Shown piece after piece: positions 1 to 5,728 of a DNA stretch of 7,427 nucleotides (the first letter of the stretch is position 1; each line of letters starts with the position of its first letter). Under the pieces are notes generated by a model. It saw nothing but the letters and a program-made list of their open reading frames with translations. It searched no databases and had not been told where the DNA came from. Both the position numbers and the translations under genes were made by a program. The stretch comes from Erysipelotrichaceae bacterium (GTDB lineage: Bacteria; Bacillota_I; Bacilli_A; Erysipelotrichales; Erysipelotrichaceae), in NCBI GenBank assembly GCA_003446295.1, contig DMBB01000394.1, forward strand, positions 2,027-9,453. Reading direction: 5' to 3'.

Positions 1-691
1 CCATCTTCGCAGCCAGAGCACTGTATCTTTGTGCGAATTCGCGCACGGCTTCGATCACGATCAGGACTGCCTTGTAGAATACATACTTGTCAATGGATTC
101 CGGATCCGCAAGATCAAGACCCGCTTTCAGGGCTCTTGTTCTCTCTTCGTATCCCTTCAGACCTTCCTTCAGCACCTTTTCATAATTCACAGCCAGATGT
201 GCGTCACCCGCATTCAGCTTCCCTTCCATTCCGAAGACGCCTGTTTCCATGAATACGGACACTTCATCCGGAAGCAGCGCCTCACCTCTGGCTCTGAGGT
301 TGTTATTCTCCCAGAACGGAGCGATGGATCTCAGCTGCTGCTTTGTCTCCTCGGTGATATAGAAAACGTCACCGTCTCTTTTCTCGAACAGATCCAGCTC
401 ATTCATGACGAATTCCAATGTGTATTCCGGAAATACCGGAGCATTTCTGTTTTTGGTTGCCTGATTGCCGGCCAGCAGCGTTTTATCCTCAATATAAACG
501 GTCATGTTTTCGAGAATCTTTTTCAGCATCAGTGCTCTCATCATGACGCGCGGCTGATTTTTATTCTCTTCATATGCCTGTGTCGCAAGAACAGCACGTT
601 CCGCATCTACATAAGGTTTTTCATCCAGGACTTCCTCACGGAATGCCTGCATTCTTTCTGTCAGTGATCCGAAATGTTCTTTGTTTTCCAT
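1..691 (-). CDS. Glycyl radical enzyme (PFL/glycerol-dehydratase-like family), N-terminal 230 residues, partial
   Basis: This is the amino-terminal part of a large glycyl radical enzyme; the gene leaves the window at base 1, so about 230 of the usual ~790-850 residues are present. The translation begins MENKEHFGSLTERM and has the family's N-terminal helical-domain pattern: ERAVLATQAYEEN (31-43), RALMLKKILENM (52-63), a TLLAGNQA turn (71-78), FPEYTLEFV (87-95) and LNAGDAHLAVNYEKVL (159-174). The His in GDAHL (residue 165) sits where B12-independent glycerol dehydratase has its substrate-contacting His (about 164), so a dehydratase-type role is favoured over true pyruvate formate-lyase. The thiyl Cys and glycyl-radical loop lie outside the window, so the substrate is unassigned. 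Start ATG 691-689 is preceded by AGAGGA at good spacing; an in-frame ATG six codons upstream (709-707) lacks a ribosome site. It is divergent from its activase, with which it shares a control region. Confidence 0.9.
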   Translation of the reverse strand, partial: MENKEHFGSLTERMQAFREEVLDEKPYVDAERAVLATQAYEENKNQPRVMMRALMLKKILENMTVYIEDKTLLAGNQATKNRNAPVFPEYTLEFVMNELDLFEKRDGDVFYITEETKQQLRSIAPFWENNNLRARGEALLPDEVSVFMETGVFGMEGKLNAGDAHLAVNYEKVLKEGLKGYEERTRALKAGLDLADPESIDKYVFYKAVLIVIEAVREFAQRYSALAAKM

Positions 692-701
692 ACCGTTTTC
701 C

Positions 702-733
702 TCTTTCATTCGAAACTTTATTTTGTTTCGTTG
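702..733. promoter_or_regulatory. Candidate DeoR-type operator, two TTTCRTT half-sites in the enzyme gene leader
   Basis: TTTCATTC (704-711) and TTTCGTTG (726-733) are direct repeats 22 bp apart, about two helical turns. They lie in the predicted untranslated leader of the glycyl radical enzyme gene, just downstream of its promoter. The 14-mer at 702-715 matches the site at 799-812 at 12 of 14 positions. DeoR-family repressors commonly bind repeated TTTC-rich elements, so the adjacent DeoR-type gene is the likely binder. The repeats are seen directly; the binding is inferred. Confidence 0.45.
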
Positions 734-740
734 CAACTAC

Positions 741-769
741 AATATACGAAGGAATAATACGATTGTCAA
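741..769 (-). promoter_or_regulatory. Sigma-A promoter of the glycyl radical enzyme gene
   Basis: On the minus strand there is a perfect -35 TTGACA (769-764), a 17-nt spacer, and -10 TATATT (746-741), 5 of 6 to consensus. Transcription would start near 734, giving a leader of about 40 nt that carries the operator-like repeats. The spacer contains TTCCTTCGTA, a diverged copy of the same repeat (plus-strand TACGAAGGAA, 744-753). Confidence 0.7.
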
Positions 770-798
770 TACAAATATTTCTCTTTGTAACTCTTTTT

Positions 799-812
799 AC
801 TTTCATTCGTAA
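799..812. promoter_or_regulatory. Candidate DeoR-type operator upstream of the activase promoter
   Basis: ACTTTCATTCGTAA ends 7 bp before the activase -35 box. It matches the site in front of the regulator gene (1771-1784) at 13 of 14 positions. Immediately upstream are two 10-bp imperfect repeats, CTCTTTGTAA and CTCTTTTTAC (781-800), so CTTT elements recur at close to one helical turn, suggesting a multi-site operator. Confidence 0.45.
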
Positions 813-819
813 TTTTTCT

Positions 820-848
820 TTGACATGAAGCCGATCATCCATTATGCT
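820..848 (+). promoter_or_regulatory. Promoter of the activating-enzyme gene
   Basis: TTGACA (820-825) is followed by a 17-nt spacer and TATGCT (843-848; 4 of 6 to TATAAT). The predicted start near 855 would leave a very short leader beginning almost at the ribosome site (857-862). That is unusual but workable. A weaker, more upstream promoter (TTGTCA, 763-768) cannot be excluded. Confidence 0.55.
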
Positions 849-856
849 GTGTCTGT

Positions 857-862
857 GAGGTG
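857..862 (+). promoter_or_regulatory. Ribosome binding site deciding the activase start
   Basis: GAGGTG lies 6 nt before ATG 869-871. It overlaps the alternative in-frame GTG at 860, which therefore cannot use it, so translation should begin at 869. Confidence 0.75.
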
Positions 863-868
863 TCATAT

Positions 869-1771
869 ATGGAACAGGATCACGGCATTGTATTCAACAT
901 TCAGAAATTCTCCCTCAATGACGGTCCCGGCATCAGGACAGTTGTTTTCCTGAAAGGCTGTCCCCTGAGATGCAGATGGTGCGCAAATCCGGAAAGTCAG
1001 ACAGCAAAAGCGGAAATCATGTGGGACAGCAGAAAATGCACTGGCTGTCATCATTGCATGAGCATCTGCCCGCAGCAGGCTGTCACTCTTCAGGATGGCA
1101 GGGTCACCATAGACCGGAATAAATGCACCGGATGCGGCAGCTGTGTGCTTGAGTGTCCCGGAAAAGCACTGAAAAATGAGGGCGAGCTGAAATCCGTGCA
1201 GGAAGTTATCGATATTGTGATGCAGGATCTTCCGTTTTATGAGGAAAGCGGCGGCGGAATCACACTTTCCGGAGGAGAGATGCTTACCCAGCCCGGATTT
1301 GCACTGAGTCTGCTGAAGGCCGCAAAGAATAAAGGTCTCAATACATGCTGCGAAACAACCGGATATGCCTCACGGGAAGTATTTGCGTCGCTTCTGCCCT
1401 ACCTCGATACAATCCTGTTTGATGTCAAGCACTGGAACAGTGAAAAGCATAAGGAAGGCACAGCTGTACGCAATGAACTGATCCTGTCCAATCTGAAATA
1501 TGCCCTGGATGAAGGCAGGAACGTGCTTCCCAGAGTTCCGGTGATTCCCGGATTCAATGACTCAGCAGAAGATGCAGAAGGCATCGCTGAATGTCTGAAG
1601 CGTGCCGGAGCTTCCAGATGTCAGCTTCTTCCGTTCCATCAGTTCGGTGAAAACAAATATGATCAGCTTGGCCGTGAATATTCCTATAAGGATGTCGCTG
1701 CATTTCACCGGGAAGATCTGGAAGATTACCGGAAGCACTACGTGAATCATGGAATAGACGCATTCTTTTAA
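869..1771 (+). CDS. Glycyl-radical enzyme activating enzyme (radical SAM, with two 4Fe-4S ferredoxin motifs)
   Basis: A 300-residue activase that uses S-adenosylmethionine and a [4Fe-4S] cluster to abstract hydrogen from the conserved Gly of its partner, making the glycyl radical. Visible motifs: NDGPGIRTVVFLKGC (17-31); radical-SAM CxxxCxxC as C31-PLR-C35-RW-C38; an inserted two-cluster ferredoxin domain with CxxCxxCxxxC at C57/60/63/67 and C86/89/92/96; GGGITLSGGE (128-137), the SAM-binding GGE region; and near the C-terminus LLPFHQFGENKY, typical of the family. Pyruvate formate-lyase activase PflA lacks the ferredoxin insert, so this is the longer class serving glycerol, choline, hydroxyphenylacetate or similar enzymes. 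The obvious partner is the divergent gene at 1-691. The divergent arrangement is less common than tandem. The regulator gene follows 47 bp later on the same strand. Confidence 0.95.
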   Translation: MEQDHGIVFNIQKFSLNDGPGIRTVVFLKGCPLRCRWCANPESQTAKAEIMWDSRKCTGCHHCMSICPQQAVTLQDGRVTIDRNKCTGCGSCVLECPGKALKNEGELKSVQEVIDIVMQDLPFYEESGGGITLSGGEMLTQPGFALSLLKAAKNKGLNTCCETTGYASREVFASLLPYLDTILFDVKHWNSEKHKEGTAVRNELILSNLKYALDEGRNVLPRVPVIPGFNDSAEDAEGIAECLKRAGASRCQLLPFHQFGENKYDQLGREYSYKDVAAFHREDLEDYRKHYVNHGIDAFF

Positions 1772-1784
1772 CTTTCATTCATAA
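1771..1784. promoter_or_regulatory. Candidate operator upstream of the DeoR-type gene (autoregulation)
   Basis: ACTTTCATTCATAA starts on the last base of the activase stop codon and is 13/14 identical to the site at 799-812. An AT-rich TATAAA (1794-1799) follows at -10 spacing without a good -35, so the site would overlap any weak internal promoter for the regulator. Binding is inferred from the repetition and the gene context. Confidence 0.4.
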
Positions 1785-1818
1785 GCAGATCTATATAAAA
1801 TAGAAACCGGAGACAGTT

Positions 1819-2568
1819 ATGAAAAAAGGACGTGAAAAAGAAATACTGCACCTGCTCATAGAACGCAGACGCATTGAAGTGGCTGAACTTTCCGGTCTGC
1901 TCGGTGTATCCCAGGTCACGATACGGAAGGATCTGGATGAACTTGAAAAAAGACATCTGATCCGCAGAGTTCACGGGTTTGCGGAGCTGAACAGTGAAGA
2001 CAATATTAACAGCAGACTAGCCTATCATTATGAAGAGAAAACAAAAATCGCAGAAAAAGCGGCGGAGCTGATTCGTGACGGAGACACCGTCATGATCGAA
2101 AGCGGCAGCTGCTGTGCATTGGCTGCCATGACAATCGCTCAGACAAAAAAGAACGTGACCATCGTCACGAACAGTGCCTTCATTGCGGATTATATCCGGG
2201 AAGAGGATAACGTACAGATCGTTCTGCTCGGAGGAATCTATCAGAAAGATTCACAATGTCTCGTCGGACCGATGATTCGGGACTCCGCCATGAACTACAA
2301 TGTGCCTTTATGCCTGATCGGCACAGACGGCTGGAGCGAAAGAGCAGGTTTTACAAACAAAGATCAGATGCGTGCCCAGGCGGTGCGTGATATGAGCGGT
2401 TCTGCGGAAAAAGTTGTTGTTCTGACAGAAAGTGAAAAGTTCCGGTCCGCCGGTACTGTTCCGATGAACCTCCGCTGTCCGCTGACAGTCATCACCGACA
2501 ACCTGCTGGAAGAGCACATCAGAACGGTGCTCACCAGTCAGGGCATTGAAATCATAACAGCAGAATAG
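1819..2568 (+). CDS. DeoR/GlpR-family transcriptional regulator
   Basis: A 249-residue cytosolic regulator of typical DeoR length. The N-terminus holds a winged helix-turn-helix: REKEILHLLIERRRIEVAEL, then LGVSQVTIRKDLDELEKRHLIRR (about 28-50), with the family's recognition helix pattern (S/T-x-x-T-I-R-K/R-D-L). Residues ~75-230 form the DeoR C-terminal sensor domain, with DTVMIESGSC (89-98), IVTNS (115-119), LLGGIY (136-141) and IGTDGW (167-172); such domains usually bind a phosphorylated sugar or polyol intermediate. ATG 1819 has GGAGA (1809-1813) at good spacing. It lies 47 bp after the activase gene, probably partly co-transcribed with it. By context it likely represses or gates the divergent glycyl radical enzyme and activase genes and itself, through the TTTCATTC-type repeats. 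The effector is not known. Confidence 0.92.
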   Translation: MKKGREKEILHLLIERRRIEVAELSGLLGVSQVTIRKDLDELEKRHLIRRVHGFAELNSEDNINSRLAYHYEEKTKIAEKAAELIRDGDTVMIESGSCCALAAMTIAQTKKNVTIVTNSAFIADYIREEDNVQIVLLGGIYQKDSQCLVGPMIRDSAMNYNVPLCLIGTDGWSERAGFTNKDQMRAQAVRDMSGSAEKVVVLTESEKFRSAGTVPMNLRCPLTVITDNLLEEHIRTVLTSQGIEIITAE

Positions 2569-2600
2569 TCTGTACACCGAAATGAATGATATACGGAACA

Positions 2601-2634
2601 AAGTGACTTAAGGTCAGCACCTTAAGTCATTTTT
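2601..2634 (+). terminator. Rho-independent terminator of the activase-regulator unit
   Basis: A perfect 11-bp stem, TGACTTAAGGT (2604-2614) with ACCTTAAGTCA (2619-2629), closes a CAGC loop and is followed directly by TTTTT (2630-2634). Upstream A residues can extend the stem. It lies 36 bp after the regulator stop codon. Confidence 0.9.
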
Positions 2635-2654
2635 ACGTCGACGGGCTACACCAT

Positions 2655-2693
2655 AACAAAACTGCTGCCGGATGATCCGGCAGCAGCTGTTTT
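2655..2693 (-). terminator. Strong GC-rich hairpin terminator of the leftward acetyltransferase-TfoX cluster
   Basis: CTGCTGCCGG (2662-2671) pairs perfectly with CCGGCAGCAG (2677-2686) around a 5-nt loop. On the minus strand it is followed by TTTTGTT, as expected for the gene ending at 2709. T residues after a two-base gap on the plus side (2690-2693) make it potentially bidirectional, backing up the rightward terminator at 2601-2634. Confidence 0.85.
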
Positions 2694-2708
2694 CTGAACG
2701 AAATAACG

Positions 2709-3029
2709 TTATGCTTTCTTTTTTCTCTTTGGTACAGGCAGTTCTTCGTACATGGCCTCCAGAAGTTCACACAGGAAATCCCTGTCATCCACGCGGTTAA
2801 CCAGCAGCATTTCCTTTCCGCCTTCATACGGAATTTCCGTTTCCGCATCGGGCATCATTTCCCTTGCGGCCTTAACGGGTTTCACAAGAAAACGGTCATC
2901 GTAAATGCCGCCGGCAATCCTGCCGTTGCAGTAAATGATGTATTCGCCCATCATCGGGCGATAGGATATGCCTTCCATACCGGAAAGCTGTTCCAGAATA
3001 AATTCCAGATATTCTTTGCTTGATGCCAT
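2709..3029 (-). CDS. TfoX N-terminal domain protein
   Basis: A 106-residue protein that is essentially one TfoX N-terminal domain: MASSKEYLEFILEQLS, then ISYRPMMGEYIIYCNGRIAG (21-40, the family's R-x-M-F/M-G-x-Y-x-x-Y core), a short YDDRFLVKP strand pair and a C-terminal helix. It ends in a basic KRKKKA tail. In Haemophilus the full-length TfoX/Sxy is a competence regulator, but small stand-alone domains like this are widespread and their function is unestablished; no competence role should be inferred. The start ATG is preceded by GAGGTAAT at good spacing. It is the last gene of a leftward cluster with two GNAT genes (41-bp gap) and is followed by a hairpin terminator. Confidence 0.88.
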   Translation of the reverse strand: MASSKEYLEFILEQLSGMEGISYRPMMGEYIIYCNGRIAGGIYDDRFLVKPVKAAREMMPDAETEIPYEGGKEMLLVNRVDDRDFLCELLEAMYEELPVPKRKKKA

Positions 3030-3070
3030 ACATTACCTCATGATCAATCAATTTTTTCATTTTATGCCGG

Positions 3071-3598
3071 TTATGGTCTTCTGAGTTCATAAGACGGATG
3101 ATAAAGACCGGTTGGCGGATAATAGTTTGTGCCGATATATTTGAAGCCAAGTTTCTCCAATATCCTGCAGCTGGGGTGATTATCAGGATGGTGACCGGCA
3201 AATAATGCTTCTGCATGCAGGACGGAAAAAGCATAATGAATGACTGCACAGGCTGCCTCATAGGCATATCCCTGACGCCAGAATTGAGGTTTCAAATGGA
3301 AACCGATCTCATATGTTCCTGCTCCGAACGGTCTGAGTCCGCAGCATCCGATCAGTTTTCCTGTGCGTAGTTCAAATACCGGCCAGTACTGGATATGATG
3401 TGCCTCGTCATTCCGTATCTCCAGCTGAAGACGCGCAGTAATGTCCTCCTGACTGAACCTTCCGTTGCTGCAGATATAACGTGTGACATTCTCGTCTCCC
3501 CACAGCAGTTCAGCAAGATCCCGATCTTCTGCAGTCCACCGTGAGAATCCGATCCTTTCTGTCGTCAGAAAGTATTCCCTGTTCATCTGTGTTTCCAT
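3071..3598 (-). CDS. GNAT family N-acetyltransferase (RimJ/RimL-like)
   Basis: A 175-residue acetyl-CoA-dependent N-acetyltransferase of the RimJ/RimL (Acetyltransf_3) type. It starts with an ERIGFSRWTAEDRDL N-terminal strand-helix, then IGCCGLRPFG (83-92), YEIGFHLKPQFWRQGYAYEA (96-115) containing the acetyl-CoA pyrophosphate loop RQGYAY, and PSCRILEKLGF (142-152), the family's C-terminal signature. The substrate cannot be told; relatives acetylate ribosomal-protein N-termini or small amines. The start is ambiguous. ATG 3598 leaves a 5-nt gap after the upstream GNAT gene. ATG 3586 has GGAA at acceptable spacing. ATG 3631 would overlap the upstream gene by 28 nt. Tight linkage indicates translational coupling with that gene. 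Confidence 0.88.
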   Translation of the reverse strand: METQMNREYFLTTERIGFSRWTAEDRDLAELLWGDENVTRYICSNGRFSQEDITARLQLEIRNDEAHHIQYWPVFELRTGKLIGCCGLRPFGAGTYEIGFHLKPQFWRQGYAYEAACAVIHYAFSVLHAEALFAGHHPDNHPSCRILEKLGFKYIGTNYYPPTGLYHPSYELRRP

Positions 3599-3603
3599 GA
3601 TAT

Positions 3604-4092
3604 TTACGATTTCAATGACGCATCTTTCCATTTCATCAGATGATATCCGGAAACATCATCCGTAAACCCGACCGATCTGTAAAGAGGATAGCCTGCTTCT
3701 GTTGCCTTCAGTTCGATGACAGACAGCTTCATCTCTTTTGCATCATCCAGCAATGCCTTCATGATCATTTTTGCATATCCTTGCTTGCGGTACTGAGGGC
3801 ATGTGTATACATTCAGTACTGTGCCTGTTCTGCCGTTGATAAAGGCAGGACTCATCGGTTTCAGAACCACCAGTAGGAAAGCACACGAAATAATTTCCTC
3901 TCCTGCTCTGATCACATAAGCAAAGAGATCTTTATTCAGATGTTCCTGAAAATAAGGCAGCAGATCCTTCTCAATGGAAACAGCAGTATCTTCATCAAGA
4001 GCGTGACCGTCTTCCTTCAGATATGCGATCCGCATTTTCACCAGTGCATTCGCATCGTTGATGCATGCCTTATCAACTTTCGTGGATGTCAT
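3604..4092 (-). CDS. GNAT family N-acetyltransferase
   Basis: A 162-residue acetyltransferase of the single-domain GNAT fold. An N-terminal helix (ALVKMRIAYLKEDG) leads to the central strands around ISCAFLLVV, then motif A: VLNVYTCPQYRKQGYAKMIM (92-111) with the acetyl-CoA loop RKQGYA at 102-107. Motif B follows, with IELKAT and GYPLYRSVGF. This arrangement is typical of small-molecule or protein-amine acetyltransferases; the acceptor is unknown. AGAGGT lies 9 nt before ATG 4092. It is the first gene of the leftward cluster; its sequence is unlike the downstream GNAT, so the pair is not a recent tandem duplication. A perfect minus-strand TATAAT at 4253-4248 could serve a promoter with a ~150-nt leader, but no matching -35 is apparent. 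Confidence 0.88.
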   Translation of the reverse strand: MTSTKVDKACINDANALVKMRIAYLKEDGHALDEDTAVSIEKDLLPYFQEHLNKDLFAYVIRAGEEIISCAFLLVVLKPMSPAFINGRTGTVLNVYTCPQYRKQGYAKMIMKALLDDAKEMKLSVIELKATEAGYPLYRSVGFTDDVSGYHLMKWKDASLKS

Positions 4093-4486
4093 TCCGAAAT
4101 ACCTCTCTTAACTGCACAGCTGTTCTCTGGCCTAAGCTGCTTTGCATGCATGATTTTTCTTTTTCGGGCAATTAATCAGCGATCCTGCGCCGGTGCATCG
4201 TTTTTGATGCAATGAGGCTGATACAGCCCGCCTTCTCTGACAATGTTATTATACAGAATTCTGTGCCCGGCTCACTTGAATTATTGCAAGCGGGTCTGCA
4301 AGTCTATGGACTCGGGCAGAAAACCATGTCTGCTGTGCCGTTTTCAGCATTCAATTGAGCATCAGATCCCGCCGCAGGCAGCCTGCCCGAAAAATGCTGT
4401 TTCGTCTGCAGGACTGAGAAAGGTTCTGAAAGATTATTTCATGATGTGACCGCCGGTCAATAAAATATCCCAATCATTTTGCATGA
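4093..4486. other. Intergenic stretch with no supported gene; several inverted repeats
   Basis: No frame here has a ribosome site plus recognisable protein content. Palindromic elements seen are TGCATC/GATGCA with a TTTTT-containing loop (4194-4211), GCAGGC-A-GCCTGC, a 7-bp complement CGGGCAG/CTGCCCG separated by about 65 nt, and GACCG-C-CGGTC near 4447-4457. None is followed by a T-run, so none is called a terminator. The segment may be decayed DNA like the neighbouring peptidase remnant. Confidence 0.4.
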
Positions 4487-5389
4487 TTACTGATTGAACC
4501 GCAGACAGACCCTGCAGCAGCGCCAGAAAGTACTGCTGCTTCCGAAACACTCTCTGTACCGTCACAGGACCCTGACCTTTCAGAAGAAACCGATGTCAGC
4601 ACACCGGAGGATATCGAGAAAGCCAAAGGCGGAAAGCCCTGGCCGGATTCACAGATGAAGGAGAACATCTACGAAGGGATGCAACGCTCTCCGAAGGATA
4701 ATTTCTATCTGTACGTCAACTATGACTTCCATATGGACATGAAAAACGGCGGGAAAAAGGAGAACACTGCCCAGAAGATCGCAGATGAAATGCTGGAGGT
4801 CATGCAGGATGATCATTCCGACAACCATGCTCAGCAGCTCGTTCAGCAGTATTACCGTGCTTTCACAGACTGGGACACCAGAAACAAGGCCGGTGTGGAG
4901 CCGCTCAGAGCAGTTGTGGAAAATATCCGCAGTATTTCAACGCTTGATGAACTGACCGAATTCCTGTCAGATCCTTCCCGCAGCATCAATGTCCCGCTGC
5001 CGCTGAGGTATATGAACTATCAGGAATACGGACGGTCGCATAAGTATATCGGCGCAGCCTATTTCCGCGGCTGGGGTGAACTTCTGCTTCAGGATCCGCA
5101 TGAATATGAAGCAGAAACAATGAGTGAAGATGTGCAGCGAAAATATGATGGCTATAAAGCGGAGTCCGTGCACTATCTTACAAAACTGGGCTGGAGTGAA
5201 GCGGATGCCGTACAGGTATTCGAAAACTGCATCGCAGCGGAAACGGCAATGTCTGCCGAACTGGAATCACTGATGGATCTGGCAATGCATTCCTATGAAG
5301 ACGATGCCAACAGTAAAGGAAGAGCCTGTACAGACAGCAGAAGCAGCCGGTACCTGGGCGCCCGCAGAAGACGGTACGATGACCGATGA
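4487..5389 (+). pseudogene. M13-family metallopeptidase (PepO/neprilysin type), N-terminal remnant without signal peptide or catalytic domain
   Basis: The frame opens right after an in-frame TGA (4484-4486) and encodes a low-complexity Pro/Ala/Ser/Glu/Thr linker (EPQTDPAAAPESTAASE...), as found after the lipobox in secreted M13 enzymes. It is followed by the N-terminal M13 domain: MQRSPKDNFYLYVNYDF (family pattern P-x-D-D/N-F-Y-x-Y-V-N), ENTAQKIADEML, QLVQQYYRAFTDWDTRN, YIGAAYFRGWGELLLQDPHEY and YLTKLGWSEADA. Full M13 peptidases run about 650-700 residues and carry HExxH and ExxxD zinc-binding motifs; neither is present. No signal peptide precedes the linker. Peptidase-like sequence fades near 5290 and the frame ends in Arg-rich out-of-frame residues (to 5389) overlapping the cystatin-like piece. 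ATG 4655 opens a 244-residue ORF but is internal to the conserved protein and has no ribosome site. I read this as a deletion remnant. Confidence 0.8.
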
Positions 5390-5609
5390 GATGATGGATA
5401 TCTTTGAGAAAGCTATGGAAGGCATGACAGGTGTGGAATATACACCGATTGAACTGCTGGAGACACAGCTCGTCTCTGGAATGAACTACAGATTCCTCTG
5501 TGATGCTGTTACTGTTGTACCAGGTGCTGAAAGCCGGAAAACGATCGTTAGTATTTACAGGGATCTGAACGGAAACTGTTCAATTCTTGATATCACTGAC
5601 GCCGAATAA
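5295..5609 (+). CDS. Cystatin-like domain fragment, C-terminal part of a secreted protein
   Basis: This 104-residue frame is +1 relative to the peptidase remnant and overlaps its out-of-frame tail. After a linker (KEEPVQTAEAAG) it carries what looks like a complete cystatin-type module: Gly-Thr-Trp at 19-21, helix MTDEMMDIFEKAMEGM, YTPIELLE, then QLVSG (58-62) followed by MNYRFLC, matching the cystatin QxVxG-x-N-Y loop, and strands VVPGAESRKTIVSIY and DLNGNCSIL. Similar modules occur in exported proteins of gut Firmicutes; their role is not established. ATG 5295 has no ribosome site and no signal peptide, so the piece is probably the tail of a longer gene whose 5' half was lost in the deletion that truncated the peptidase. 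Family assignment is from motif recognition only. Confidence 0.55.
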   Translation: MKTMPTVKEEPVQTAEAAGTWAPAEDGTMTDEMMDIFEKAMEGMTGVEYTPIELLETQLVSGMNYRFLCDAVTVVPGAESRKTIVSIYRDLNGNCSILDITDAE

Positions 5610-5728
5610 GTGAATGCATATTCTGCAGCAGACTTAAACCGGGATGATCGTATATAGTCCCGGGCAATGCCAGGTGATGGCTTTTCATACATGACATTCA
5701 CCTGCTGTCCTTTAAAACCACAAATGCA

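Noticed and set aside
29..667. Long open frame (212 codons) on the plus strand
   Set aside because: It is antisense to the well-supported glycyl radical enzyme frame, has no ribosome site and has Cys/Phe/His-rich shadow composition.
692..709. Upstream in-frame ATG for the glycyl radical enzyme
   Set aside because: It lacks a ribosome site, overlaps the operator-like repeat, and the next ATG has AGAGGA at ideal spacing.
4212..4449. Small open frames in the gap before the peptidase remnant (48 codons from 4212, 68 codons from 4243)
   Set aside because: They have no ribosome site, no recognisable motif, and mutual overlap in different frames.
5639..5663. CCGGGA/TCCCGG hairpin as terminator of the cystatin-like fragment
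   Set aside because: On the plus strand it is followed by GCAATGCC, with no T-run; the 13-nt loop also makes it weak.
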